Positions 1-7,434 of a stretch of DNA of 32,426 bases are shown one piece after another. Numbering within the stretch: position 1 is the first letter of the stretch; each line of letters begins with the position of its first letter. The position numbers and the translations under genes were made by a program. Source of the DNA: Tepidiphilus sp. J10 (GTDB lineage: Bacteria; Pseudomonadota; Gammaproteobacteria; Burkholderiales; Thiobacillaceae); NCBI GenBank assembly GCA_945897865.1, contig CAMDHJ010000022.1, positions 1 through 32,426 on the forward strand. The letters run 5' to 3'. A model generated the notes under the pieces. That model ran no database searches, was not told where the DNA came from, and saw nothing but the letters and a program-made list of their open reading frames with translations.

Positions 1-141
1 GATCAATTCACGTCGATTAGCATCCATTTCGCGGGCGTTCGATGTTGTATTAGAGAACTTCATCATGCCAGAAATGGTGCGCCCGCACCCTCCATTTCGC
101 CTCTTGCCGCGAAAAATCAAACTCGGATTCCGGGTTTTGCA

Positions 142-339
142 AGAGGCTCAGAAGTCATTGAACAAGAAGTTGCAACACTTTCCGCAGCCGAGTTAAGTCA
201 ATTCCGCGACTGGTTTGCGCAATTTGATAACGCGCTCTGGGATCGGCAGTTTGATGAGGATGCCGCTGCTGGGAAACTGAATAACCTAGCTCTCCAAGCG
301 TTGTCAGCTCATGCCGAAGGCAAGTCGAAACCGCTGTGA
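142..339 (+). pseudogene. Decayed antitoxin-like gene, no start codon
   Basis: An open frame ends at TGA 337-339 and encodes a short acidic, helical protein containing EVATLSAAELSQFRDWF, resembling small antitoxin-like proteins that precede RelE/ParE-type toxins (family assignment from memory). The frame stays open back to base 1, but it contains no ATG, GTG or TTG anywhere in the window. Residues before about base 142 do not look like protein, so the original start is probably lost. The next gene begins with GTG overlapping this stop (GTGA at 336-339), the coupling typical of antitoxin-toxin pairs. That partner is frameshifted, which supports decay of the whole module. The left boundary is approximate. 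Confidence 0.5.
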
Positions 340-588
340 AGCATTTCGCCTCACCCTCGTTCTGGTCCGCTTACGAAGCGTTGCCTTCGGCTGTGCGCAT
401 TCTGGCGGACAAGAATTTCGAGTTACTGAAAGCAGACAACACCCAGCCCTGCATTTCTATCATGTTGGGCGTTATTGGTCGGCCCGCGTCGGTCTGCATT
501 ACCGCGCATTGGCCGTTGATGCCGAGGATGGCGTGGTTGGTTCTGGATTGGCAGCCATGCTGACTACGACAAACTGGTTGGATAAACC
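336..588 (+). pseudogene. RelE/ParE-like toxin gene with two frameshifts
   Basis: Three consecutive reading frames together rebuild one protein of about 84 residues. MKHFASPSFWSAYEALP... starts at GTG 336. QHPALHFYHVGRYWSARVG and the following residues lie in a second frame from about 440. WFWIGSHADYDKLVG in a third frame runs from 538 to the stop at 588. The rebuilt protein resembles small RelE/ParE-superfamily toxins, where a GRYWSxRVGxxYRAL core and a WIGxHxxYD C-terminus are familiar (family knowledge, not searched). The shifts map to about 436-447 and 535-538, and the second looks like loss of one base. Two independent shifts argue for a real pseudogene, although assembly error in a draft sequence is possible. 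It overlaps the preceding antitoxin-like gene by 4 bp. Confidence 0.7.
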
Positions 589-594
589 CAAACC

Positions 595-684
595 ATGACC
601 CCCAACATCGACCACCTCACCGAAGCCGAATTGATCGACCTCAACCGTCGCATCGTCGAGCGCTTGAAATTCCTGTCGCAGATG
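595..684 (+). repeat. 90-bp direct repeat, copy 1
   Basis: 87 of 90 bases match 2035-2124 at an offset of exactly 1440 bp. The repeat starts at the ATG of the duplicated gene and ends after codon 30. Confidence 0.95.
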
Positions 685-690
685 AATTAA
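595..690 (+). pseudogene. Truncated 5' copy of the gene at 2035
   Basis: The first 30 codons repeat those of the intact gene at 2035-2361, then the frame runs into AAT TAA and stops. Identity over 595-684 versus 2035-2124 is 87 of 90 bases, and all three differences (645, 648, 651) are synonymous third positions. The copy ends abruptly at 684 and is followed by the AAAGGGGCCAGGG sequence that recurs near 1345. It follows the decayed toxin by 6 bp, just as the intact gene follows the DUF5615 gene. It is a fragment left by a rearrangement and unlikely to be functional. Confidence 0.85.
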
Positions 691-692
691 AG

Positions 693-704
693 GGGCCAGG
701 GTCG
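693..704 (+). repeat. 12-bp direct repeat GGGCCAGGGTCG, copy 1
   Basis: An identical 12-mer occurs at 1345-1356. The two copies bracket the DUF4160/DUF2442 pair, and copy 1 lies 8 bases after the break in the truncated gene. It resembles the GGGTCAGG-CTCG-type intergenic repeats often seen in betaproteobacterial accessory regions (from memory), and may mark a cassette junction. Confidence 0.8.
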
Positions 705-798
705 AATTCACAGGAAATGGCGACAATCTGCTATTTTTCTAAACCACGTTTAACAACCTGAAGAAAACAGAATCAGCGAACAACAGGATCAAGCATCC

Positions 799-1065
799 AT
801 GCCTATCATCTCCATGTTTTACGGGATCATCATTCGCCTGTACCTCCTCGACAACAAGCAGCACGATTTACCCCATATCCATGCCAAATATGCAGAGTTT
901 GAGGCTTCAATCAATATTGGTGATGGCGAAATACTGTCAGGTGATTTGCCGCACAAGCAATTGCGTCTGGTTCAAGCATGGATTGAGCTCCATCGCGACG
1001 AATTGATGGCCGACTGGGAAATCGCTGTCAGTGGCGAAAATCCCTACAAAATCGCACCTTTGTGA
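799..1065 (+). CDS. DUF4160 domain protein
   Basis: This 88-residue protein matches the DUF4160 pattern across its whole length: an N-terminal MPIISMFYGIIIRLY strand, an H-x-P-H-I-H segment (residues 22-28), a GDGEILSGDLP segment, and a C-terminal helix around HRDELMADWE. DUF4160 genes are commonly followed by a DUF2442 gene, as here, and such pairs are often listed as putative toxin-antitoxin modules, but their biochemical activity is not established. The second gene starts at 1073, only 7 bp after the stop, so the two are almost certainly co-transcribed. The pair lies between two copies of a 12-bp repeat, which suggests it arrived as a unit. The domain call is firm and the function is not. 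Confidence 0.85.
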   Translation: MPIISMFYGIIIRLYLLDNKQHDLPHIHAKYAEFEASINIGDGEILSGDLPHKQLRLVQAWIELHRDELMADWEIAVSGENPYKIAPL

Positions 1066-1072
1066 GGTTGAA

Positions 1073-1336
1073 ATGTACTGGGATGTCACCACTGTAAAAC
1101 CGCTTGCCGACTACCGCATCCAGGTCGAGATCGCAGATGGGCGCAAAGGTATTTTTGATTTGAAACCCTATCTAGACCACGGCGTTTTCCGCGAGCTGCG
1201 TGATGTGAATTATTTCAACCAGGTCAGCATCTTGTTTGGCGCAGTAACCTGGCCGCATGAGCAGGACATTGCGCCGGAAACGTTGCTGGCTGAAATGCAA
1301 GTAATTGAATTGAGTGAACTTTCAAAACAGAAATAA
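1073..1336 (+). CDS. DUF2442 domain protein
   Basis: The 87-residue protein begins MYWDVTTVKPLADYRIQVE and contains GIFDLKPYLDHGVFREL, then a strand with VTWPHEQDIAPETL, the usual DUF2442 layout (first strand DV..V.PL.dY.L.v.F.dG..g.fDl.pyl, then a W....DiaPe.ly motif). The ATG at 1073 is preferred over an upstream in-frame start at 1031 inside the DUF4160 gene, because a GAGG sequence lies just before it and the length then matches the family. It is the probable partner of the DUF4160 protein. No regulatory or toxic activity can be read from the sequence. Confidence 0.85.
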   Translation: MYWDVTTVKPLADYRIQVEIADGRKGIFDLKPYLDHGVFRELRDVNYFNQVSILFGAVTWPHEQDIAPETLLAEMQVIELSELSKQK

Positions 1337-1344
1337 GAGTAAGA

Positions 1345-1356
1345 GGGCCAGGGTCG
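1345..1356 (+). repeat. 12-bp direct repeat GGGCCAGGGTCG, copy 2
   Basis: Identical to 693-704. It lies 9 bp after the DUF2442 stop and marks the right edge of the 652-bp DUF4160/DUF2442 unit. Confidence 0.8.
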
Positions 1357-1445
1357 CAATCAAATCGTAATTACAATTTATTCATTAATCACTACAGCCA
1401 ATTTTTTACACCGACAACAATTTCCACCACACCGAGGCACCCGAT

Positions 1446-1691
1446 ATGAGCATGAATTACCTGCAATACATCCAGCGCGATCCCGGCATCTGTGGTGGCG
1501 AGCCTGTCGTGACCGGGACGCGTGTAACCATCCGCACCGTTCTAGCCAGTCTGGCCGAAGGCATGTCTGTGGAAGACATCATCGCGGACTTTCCGTCTCT
1601 GACTCAAGCCTCCGTGCGCGCGGTCATCGCTTTCGCGGCAGTTTCGGCGGAAGAGGATTTGCCTTTGCCTGCCATTCCTGCCCTGGCATGA
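1446..1691 (+). CDS. DUF433 antitoxin-like protein
   Basis: This 81-residue protein shows the DUF433 signature: an N-terminal I-x-RDPGICGGEPVVTGTRVTIRTVL segment followed by a helix-turn-helix-like region (SVEDIIADFPSLTQASVRAVIAFAA). DUF433 proteins are small winged-helix-like DNA-binding proteins that act as antitoxins to DUF5615 PIN-like partners. That partner follows immediately and overlaps by 4 bp (ATGA, 1688-1691), so expression is coupled. By family analogy it would neutralise the downstream protein and repress its own promoter. No clear operator palindrome was seen in 1357-1445. MSMNYLQ at 1446 is the natural start. Confidence 0.88.
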   Translation: MSMNYLQYIQRDPGICGGEPVVTGTRVTIRTVLASLAEGMSVEDIIADFPSLTQASVRAVIAFAAVSAEEDLPLPAIPALA

Positions 1692-2038
1692 AGATCAAGC
1701 TGGACGAAAACCTGCCTGTGCGCCTTGTCGGCGCATTGGAGCAGCACGGCCATGAGACAGACACGGTCATCGACGAGAACCTGGCAGGTTTTCCGGATGA
1801 GGCCGTCTGGCTTGCTGCCGGTGCAGAACAACGTTTTCTCATCACTCAGGACCTGGATTTCTCGGATACGCGCAAGTTTGCACCGGGCACCCACTCCGGG
1901 ATTCTCCTTGTGCGGTTGCGAGAACCTGGCGCACAAGCTTTGCTGGATGCCATCTCCGCCATCGCCGGCAACATCAATGGCTGGGCCGGCTGCTTTGTCG
2001 TGCTGACCGACCACAAGATACGCATCAAACGCCCATGA
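1688..2038 (+). CDS. DUF5615 PIN-like toxin candidate
   Basis: The 116-residue protein begins MKIKLDENLPVRLVGALEQHGH, the hallmark of DUF5615 PIN-like proteins, and contains further acidic positions where the PIN nuclease fold binds metal: the DEN motif at residues 6-8, D28-E29, and TQDLDFSD. The IKLDEN-(about 45 residues)-TQDLDF arrangement is that of VapC-like nucleases, so an RNase role is a family-based inference. It overlaps the DUF433 antitoxin upstream by ATGA, and its own stop overlaps the start of the next gene by ATGA (2035-2038). All expected acidic residues are present, so it looks intact. Confidence 0.87.
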   Translation: MKIKLDENLPVRLVGALEQHGHETDTVIDENLAGFPDEAVWLAAGAEQRFLITQDLDFSDTRKFAPGTHSGILLVRLREPGAQALLDAISAIAGNINGWAGCFVVLTDHKIRIKRP

Positions 2039-2124
2039 CCCCCAACATCGACCACCTCACCGAAGCCGAATTGATCGACCTCAATCGCCGTATCGTCGAG
2101 CGCTTGAAATTCCTGTCGCAGATG
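2035..2124 (+). repeat. 90-bp direct repeat, copy 2
   Basis: This is the intact-gene copy of the repeat at 595-684, with three synonymous differences in 90 bases. Confidence 0.95.
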
Positions 2125-2361
2125 CGCGCGCATGCGCGGATGCTAGATTTCAGCGTCGGCGACCGGGTGAGTTTTCAGCCGGATGGGCGCCCTGTCCTGT
2201 TCGGCGTCCTGACCCGCTATAACAAGAAAACGGTGACGGTGATTACTGAAAGCGGCGAACACTGGACGGTGTCGCCGCATCTGTTACGCAAGGTTAATGA
2301 TGTCAGCAATACATCACCGCCTGCCGAACAATCCAACCTGATCCTGGAGCATGCCAGATGA
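2035..2361 (+). CDS. Conserved small protein, helical N-terminus and beta-rich core
   Basis: I recognise this 108-residue protein as a recurrent hypothetical but cannot name a family. Residues 6-35 (LTEAELIDLNRRIVERLKFL) form a predicted amphipathic helix. Residues 41-88 (VGDRVSFQPDGRP..FGVLTRYNKKTVTVITESGEHWTVSP) have the length and strand pattern of a small SH3/KOW/Tudor-like barrel, which suggests RNA or protein binding (inference only). Both ends are coupled by ATGA overlaps: to the DUF5615 gene at 2035-2038 and to the HDOD gene at 2358-2361. Its first 90 bp are duplicated at 595-684 behind a different, decayed toxin gene, so it has been an anchor for module exchange. Confidence 0.8.
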   Translation: MTPNIDHLTEAELIDLNRRIVERLKFLSQMRAHARMLDFSVGDRVSFQPDGRPVLFGVLTRYNKKTVTVITESGEHWTVSPHLLRKVNDVSNTSPPAEQSNLILEHAR

Positions 2362-3239
2362 CTCTACAGACTCCGCATTCGCTCGCTGCTGAAGTTGAAT
2401 CACTCTTTGCGCTACCCGATGTTGTTCTACGATTGAACAGGCTGCTCAATTCTGACGAAGTCAACAATCATGAAATCAGCGCGGTTGTGGAACTTGATCC
2501 AGGTTTGGCCAGCAATGTGCTGCGACTGGCGAATAGCCCGTTGCTTGGCCAACACGGCAAGGTGGGCAGCGTCTCCCGCGCTGTCGATCTGATTGGTCAT
2601 CGTGCTTTGCGCGATCTGGTGCTGGCTACTTCGGTGACGCAGGTCTTTGCCGACATCCCGGAAGAGTTTGTCGACATGACCAGCTTCTGGGACAACAGCA
2701 TCACCAGTGGTGTTGCGGCGCAGTTGCTGGGACGGTTTGTGCACATGCACGATACCGAGAGCCTTTTTCTCAGTGGTCTGCTGCATGGCGTTGGCCGTCT
2801 GGTTTTTTACACGCGCCGCCCCGACGAATACCGTGCCTTGTTGAGCGAGAAACTGGAATGCGATCAAGACCTGGTGGCGGCGGAACAACGCGCTTTTGGC
2901 TTTACTTATGCGGAACTCGGTGCGGCGTTGCTGACCAACTGGTCATTGCCGTTGTCAATCTGTACTGCGGTCAAGCTGCAACTGAAGCCTGAAGTGGCGG
3001 CCGCCTCGAATCAACGTGAGGTAGCCATCCTCCACATTGCGAATGACATCGCCACCAGTCTTTCGCCTTGCCTGAAACAACGCAAAGACACCTTCACCTG
3101 GGTGCCTGGCTTTAACCCCTGCGCCCAAGAAACCCTCGATGTTTCCCTTGAAGACCTGCAAGACGTGCGCCTTGAGGCGTTAGCCGAGGCCTTCGAAATC
3201 ATCGTCATCATCAATCCAAGTTCGTCGCTGATTTACTGA
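2358..3239 (+). CDS. HDOD domain signal-transduction protein
   Basis: The 293-residue protein has an HDOD domain over about residues 12-205. Visible elements are [16 protein letters not shown], a helix with [21 protein letters not shown], and [34 protein letters not shown] follows, where a true HD phosphohydrolase would have HDIG. The catalytic HD pair is therefore not conserved, as is usual for HDOD proteins, which act as regulatory or scaffolding modules in signalling rather than as phosphodiesterases. No GGDEF, EAL or response-regulator domain is attached. The start overlaps the preceding stop by ATGA (2358-2361), placing it in the same operon as the small protein and the DUF433/DUF5615 pair. 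nrdB follows 55 bp later with its own ribosome binding site. Confidence 0.87.
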   Translation: MTLQTPHSLAAEVESLFALPDVVLRLNRLLNSDEVNNHEISAVVELDPGLASNVLRLANSPLLGQHGKVGSVSRAVDLIGHRALRDLVLATSVTQVFADIPEEFVDMTSFWDNSITSGVAAQLLGRFVHMHDTESLFLSGLLHGVGRLVFYTRRPDEYRALLSEKLECDQDLVAAEQRAFGFTYAELGAALLTNWSLPLSICTAVKLQLKPEVAAASNQREVAILHIANDIATSLSPCLKQRKDTFTWVPGFNPCAQETLDVSLEDLQDVRLEALAEAFEIIVIINPSSSLIY

Positions 3240-3294
3240 TCACGCCCAACCTGTCCGAACACCAACCAAACACCGACCAATCAAGGAGCAACCC

Positions 3295-4497
<1,203 letters not shown>

Positions 4498-4805
4498 TCA
4501 CAGCGAAGCAGTATGACCCACGTTTTCAGAATCTCACGGTTGGTGACATGAGTAGAGGACGTGGGCAAGCAATATTCCAGTCAGCCGGATTACTGTAGAT
4601 AAGGTGCAGGATTCAGGCTGCGTTATCGACCCGACATCCATCAGGAAGAGGCATAAGTCTTGATTTTTCAGCTAGCAAAACCAACACTGCCGGTCTAACA
4701 GCTGTCGTAGTAACAATTAGGAATCAATCCCTGTCAAGCGCCCGGTCAGGACGCTCAAAAGCGACACAACCTGCTACTTAACCTATTGAATAATCTAGGG
4801 ATAAC
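4498..4805. other. Gene-free stretch between nrdB and the OmpA-domain gene
   Basis: No convincing gene was found here. The left part holds a nested inverted repeat. The outer arms CCCACGT (4517-4523) and ACGTGGG (4559-4565) enclose TCAC (4534-4537) and GTGA (4543-4546). There is no T-run after it, so it is not a standard intrinsic terminator. The right end supplies a likely ribosome binding site (AGGGA, about 4797-4801) for the gene at 4806. I see no clear promoter boxes. Confidence 0.5.
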
Positions 4806-6275
4806 ATGAAACCAAATGTGTTGGCTGTTGCGTTGATCTCAACGGCAACCGCTCTGCCCGCTACTGTCCACGCTGCCGATGACGTCTGTTCGCGGCTGAT
4901 CATTTACGCCATTACTCAGTTCTGCCAGTTGCTGCCCAATGGGCAGAATCTTTGTCAGCCAATTGGCCTTGCAAAACCTGACCCGACTTGCAATTCGCCC
5001 AGCGCCGAACAAGTGGTTCAGATTCCGCTTGGGCCACCCACCCTCCAGGCATGGCCGTATGCTCAATTTACGTCCGCACCCAATACGTTTGTGCCTAATG
5101 CGTTTGTGTCCAACGCGTTTACACCGAGTACGTTGGTGCCGAATACCTTCGCACCCAACGCATTTGTTCCCAATACACTGCCTCCTCCGGCCATACCCAA
5201 CCAGTTCAGCGACAATCCCTATTTGACCTATTTGTATGGGCATTTCCCCATTGGCAACAGCGCATTGCCCGCATCCCCCGCTATATCGGCCATGACAACC
5301 AAAGTCCCGGACAACGAACCGACAAAGACCCCGGATGCGCCGGTTAAACCACCAGTCTTTGCCGCAATCAAGCCGGAACCCGTCATCGAAGCAGCGCCCA
5401 TACCCACCATTCCAACGGTGACGCAGCCCATCGACACATTGATGCCGGAGGCAAAACCGGATGCAAGGCCTGAAATCATCGTCGAGTCCAAAGCGGACAA
5501 CAACCCAACAATCAGCGCTGAAACCGCCTCGCCCCCCACTGAGCAAGCCGTAACTTCAGTTGGCAGCCCAGTCATAGCCGAACCGTCGAGTGCACCTGTT
5601 GCTGAAACCACTGTCACACCTGTTGCCGAAGATGTCAGCACTGCTATTGCTGCGCAACCCGAAGCAACCACCGTGCAAATACCGCCTATGGTTGAGGTCA
5701 AGCCGCTCGAACAGCCTGTGGCGCAGGTAACCACCGCAGATGCACCGGCCGTCACGGTTCAAACCGCGCCGGCAACCCTGCTCGACACGGCAATCACCAC
5801 CACGCCCGCCAGCCCGATTGAAGCCGACATCGCCAAGCAAGCTGAATTGGCACACGCTGAAGCCGAAAAGGCCGGGCAGGACACATTGGCACATTTCGAG
5901 TTCGACAGCGCTGAATTGACCCCGCTGGGCCGTAGCATGCTGGATAGCTGGATTAAGCAGGCATCGACCAACGAACCTATTCTGGTTACCGGCCACGCCG
6001 ACCGTCTGGGACCAGATCCCTACAACGAAAAGCTGTCATTGTTGCGGGCGGAAGCTGTCAAGAAATATCTGATCGAAAAAGGCAAGCCAGCGAAGCGCAT
6101 CGAGATTCAAGCCAAAGGTGAAAAATTCCCGCTGATCAACTGCACCGGCACGCCAACCGATGCCACCATTACCTGCCTGGCACCAAACCGCAGAGCGGAA
6201 ATTGTATTCAAACCAATCATCAGGAAATCCGCACGCACCGCCACCAAACCGTATAAACCAAAGGCAAACCAGTAA
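4806..6275 (+). CDS. Secreted OmpA C-terminal-domain protein with Pro-rich linker
   Basis: This 489-residue protein has a signal peptide (MKPNVLAVALISTATALPATVHA, cleavage likely after residue 23), then a segment with four cysteines (28, 40, 50, 62). Seven tandem pentapeptides of the type PN-T/A-F-V cover residues 91-125. A long Pro/Thr/Ala/Val-rich low-complexity stretch runs to about 330. The C-terminal OmpA/MotB-like peptidoglycan-binding domain spans about 364-470: FEFDSAELTP, VTGHADRLGP, YNEKLSLLRAEAV, and a C446...C457 pair before LAPNRRAEI, as in E. coli OmpA. A basic tail ends the protein. There is no obvious transmembrane barrel. A periplasmic protein tethered to peptidoglycan by its C-terminus is the best reading, and the N-terminal function is unknown. 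Confidence 0.88.
   Translation: MKPNVLAVALISTATALPATVHAADDVCSRLIIYAITQFCQLLPNGQNLCQPIGLAKPDPTCNSPSAEQVVQIPLGPPTLQAWPYAQFTSAPNTFVPNAFVSNAFTPSTLVPNTFAPNAFVPNTLPPPAIPNQFSDNPYLTYLYGHFPIGNSALPASPAISAMTTKVPDNEPTKTPDAPVKPPVFAAIKPEPVIEAAPIPTIPTVTQPIDTLMPEAKPDARPEIIVESKADNNPTISAETASPPTEQAVTSVGSPVIAEPSSAPVAETTVTPVAEDVSTAIAAQPEATTVQIPPMVEVKPLEQPVAQVTTADAPAVTVQTAPATLLDTAITTTPASPIEADIAKQAELAHAEAEKAGQDTLAHFEFDSAELTPLGRSMLDSWIKQASTNEPILVTGHADRLGPDPYNEKLSLLRAEAVKKYLIEKGKPAKRIEIQAKGEKFPLINCTGTPTDATITCLAPNRRAEIVFKPIIRKSARTATKPYKPKANQ
5076..5180 (+). repeat. 15-bp tandem repeat coding pentapeptides
   Basis: Seven in-frame 15-bp units encode APNTF, VPNAF, VSNAF, TPSTL, VPNTF, APNAF and VPNTL. The units differ at many synonymous sites, so the amplification is not recent. 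Confidence 0.85.
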
Positions 6276-6279
6276 CCGA

Positions 6280-6465
6280 ATGTCGCTAACCTACTGCATG
6301 ACTTCACATTGCCCACTGGCAAAGGACTGCCAGCGCTTCGAAGAGGATGCCGCACGCAACAGTCTGCATCGCACTTACGCCGACTTCAGCGAAGAACTGA
6401 TTCGCCAAGCCGGGGGCGAAACACACTGTCCATTCTTCAAACTCCGCGAAGAGACACCGACATGA
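6280..6465 (+). CDS. Small four-cysteine protein
   Basis: This 61-residue protein (MSLTYCMTSHCPLAKDCQRF...) has cysteines at 6, 11 and 17 plus a fourth in HCPFFKL near the C-terminus (residue 50), with a His before both the second and the fourth. The spacing suggests a metal or iron-sulfur site, but I recognise no named family. ATG 6280 lies 4 bp after the upstream OmpA-domain gene stop, and its stop overlaps the next start by ATGA (6462-6465). It therefore sits in a chain with both neighbours. Coding status rests on this tight packing and on its protein-like composition. Confidence 0.7.
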   Translation: MSLTYCMTSHCPLAKDCQRFEEDAARNSLHRTYADFSEELIRQAGGETHCPFFKLREETPT

Positions 6466-6659
6466 ACGATCCGCATCAAAAACCCACCTTCTGGATTGGC
6501 AATGGTCTGCTCGGTCTGGCCTTGGCAATGATGTTTTTCCTCGGCCCCCTGTCCGAAATGCTTGGTGGTTGGGCAGTAGTTGTTTGGATGGGGTTGGCTG
6601 GCGTAGGTATGTATCTGATTACCAAGGACAAAGGCCCAACCAACAATCTGCCGGATTGA
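6462..6659 (+). CDS. Small two-helix membrane protein
   Basis: The 65-residue product has two hydrophobic segments: about 12-31 (IGNGLLGLALAMMFFLGPL) and about 35-54 (LGGWAVVVWMGLAGVGMYLI), followed by a charged tail KDKGPTNNLPD. It is a predicted inner-membrane hairpin of unknown function. ATG 6462 overlaps the stop of the four-cysteine gene, so the two are translationally coupled. Upstream in-frame sequence exists, but it lies inside the previous gene and does not look like protein. Confidence 0.7.
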   Translation: MNDPHQKPTFWIGNGLLGLALAMMFFLGPLSEMLGGWAVVVWMGLAGVGMYLITKDKGPTNNLPD

Positions 6660-6682
6660 TCTGTTTTGTGACGGAAACCTTC

Positions 6683-7318
6683 ATGCCGCAACACCTTTCA
6701 GCCAACGAAGCCCGCATCCTTGGCGTATTGATCGAAAAAGCGAAAACCACGCCAGACGCCTATCCGCTCACAGTCAACAGTCTGACCGCTGGCTGCAATC
6801 AGAAAACCTCGCGTGATCCGGTCATGTCGCTGTCCGAAAGCGAGATCCAGAGCTCGCTCGAAGAACTGCGCAGCCGGACTTTGATCATGGAAAGTTATGG
6901 CGCCTCCGGCCGGGTACTGCGATACGCCCACAATTTCGCCAAAGTGTTTGACCTACCCGCCGCCAGCGTTGATCTACTCGCCATTATGATGTTGCGAGGC
7001 CCGCAAACCGCCAGTGAATTGCGCGCCAACACCGAACGCCTGCATCGCTTTGCTGATGCATCCAGTGTTGAAGCCTTTCTCGAAGAACTGGCGGAAAGAG
7101 ATAGTGGCGCAATGGTCATCAAACTACCCAGACAACCTGGCGCTCGAGAGCAACGCTGGGCTCATCTGCTGTGCGGCATGCCAACGGCGGACAGCAACAG
7201 CGCCGTTTCTGCGGCAATGCCTGTCGCGCCGCCTTCCGACCTGGAAAGCAGAGTTGAACGACTAGAACTGGAAGTTGCCGAACTGCGGGCGGCATTGGCA
7301 CGACAAAATAGGGAATAG
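6683..7318 (+). CDS. YceH family protein (UPF0502, DUF480)
   Basis: This 211-residue protein opens with LSANEARILGVLIEKAKTTPDAYPLTVNSL, the characteristic start of the YceH/DUF480 family, and continues with GCNQKTSRDPVMSLSE and two winged-helix repeats (about residues 5-85 and 95-165). The C-terminus (DLESRVERLELEVAELRAALARQ) is a short coiled coil. The family folds as tandem winged helices, but its role is unknown. Met 6683 fits the family start, while the longer in-frame extension to 6569 overlaps the previous gene and is not supported. It lies 23 bp downstream of the membrane hairpin gene and may share its transcript. Confidence 0.9.
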   Translation: MPQHLSANEARILGVLIEKAKTTPDAYPLTVNSLTAGCNQKTSRDPVMSLSESEIQSSLEELRSRTLIMESYGASGRVLRYAHNFAKVFDLPAASVDLLAIMMLRGPQTASELRANTERLHRFADASSVEAFLEELAERDSGAMVIKLPRQPGAREQRWAHLLCGMPTADSNSAVSAAMPVAPPSDLESRVERLELEVAELRAALARQNRE

Positions 7319-7434
7319 GCAGCAAAAAATAAATCACGTACAGATTGAAATTGTGCGTTTGCAGCATTGAGAATACGCTTGATTGGGCATCACATTTTTC
7401 AACCGATTTTCCTCAACCTTCCGGATTCAATACC

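Noticed and set aside
65-196. Short plus-strand frame starting MPEMVRPHPPF
   Set aside because: Only 43 residues, out of frame with the antitoxin-like gene, with a composition typical of non-coding DNA. It could be a relic, but nothing supports it.
4839-5755. Two minus-strand frames (235 and 175 residues) opposite the OmpA-domain gene
   Set aside because: They arise from low-complexity Pro/Ala codons on the other strand; the plus-strand gene has a signal peptide and a real domain.
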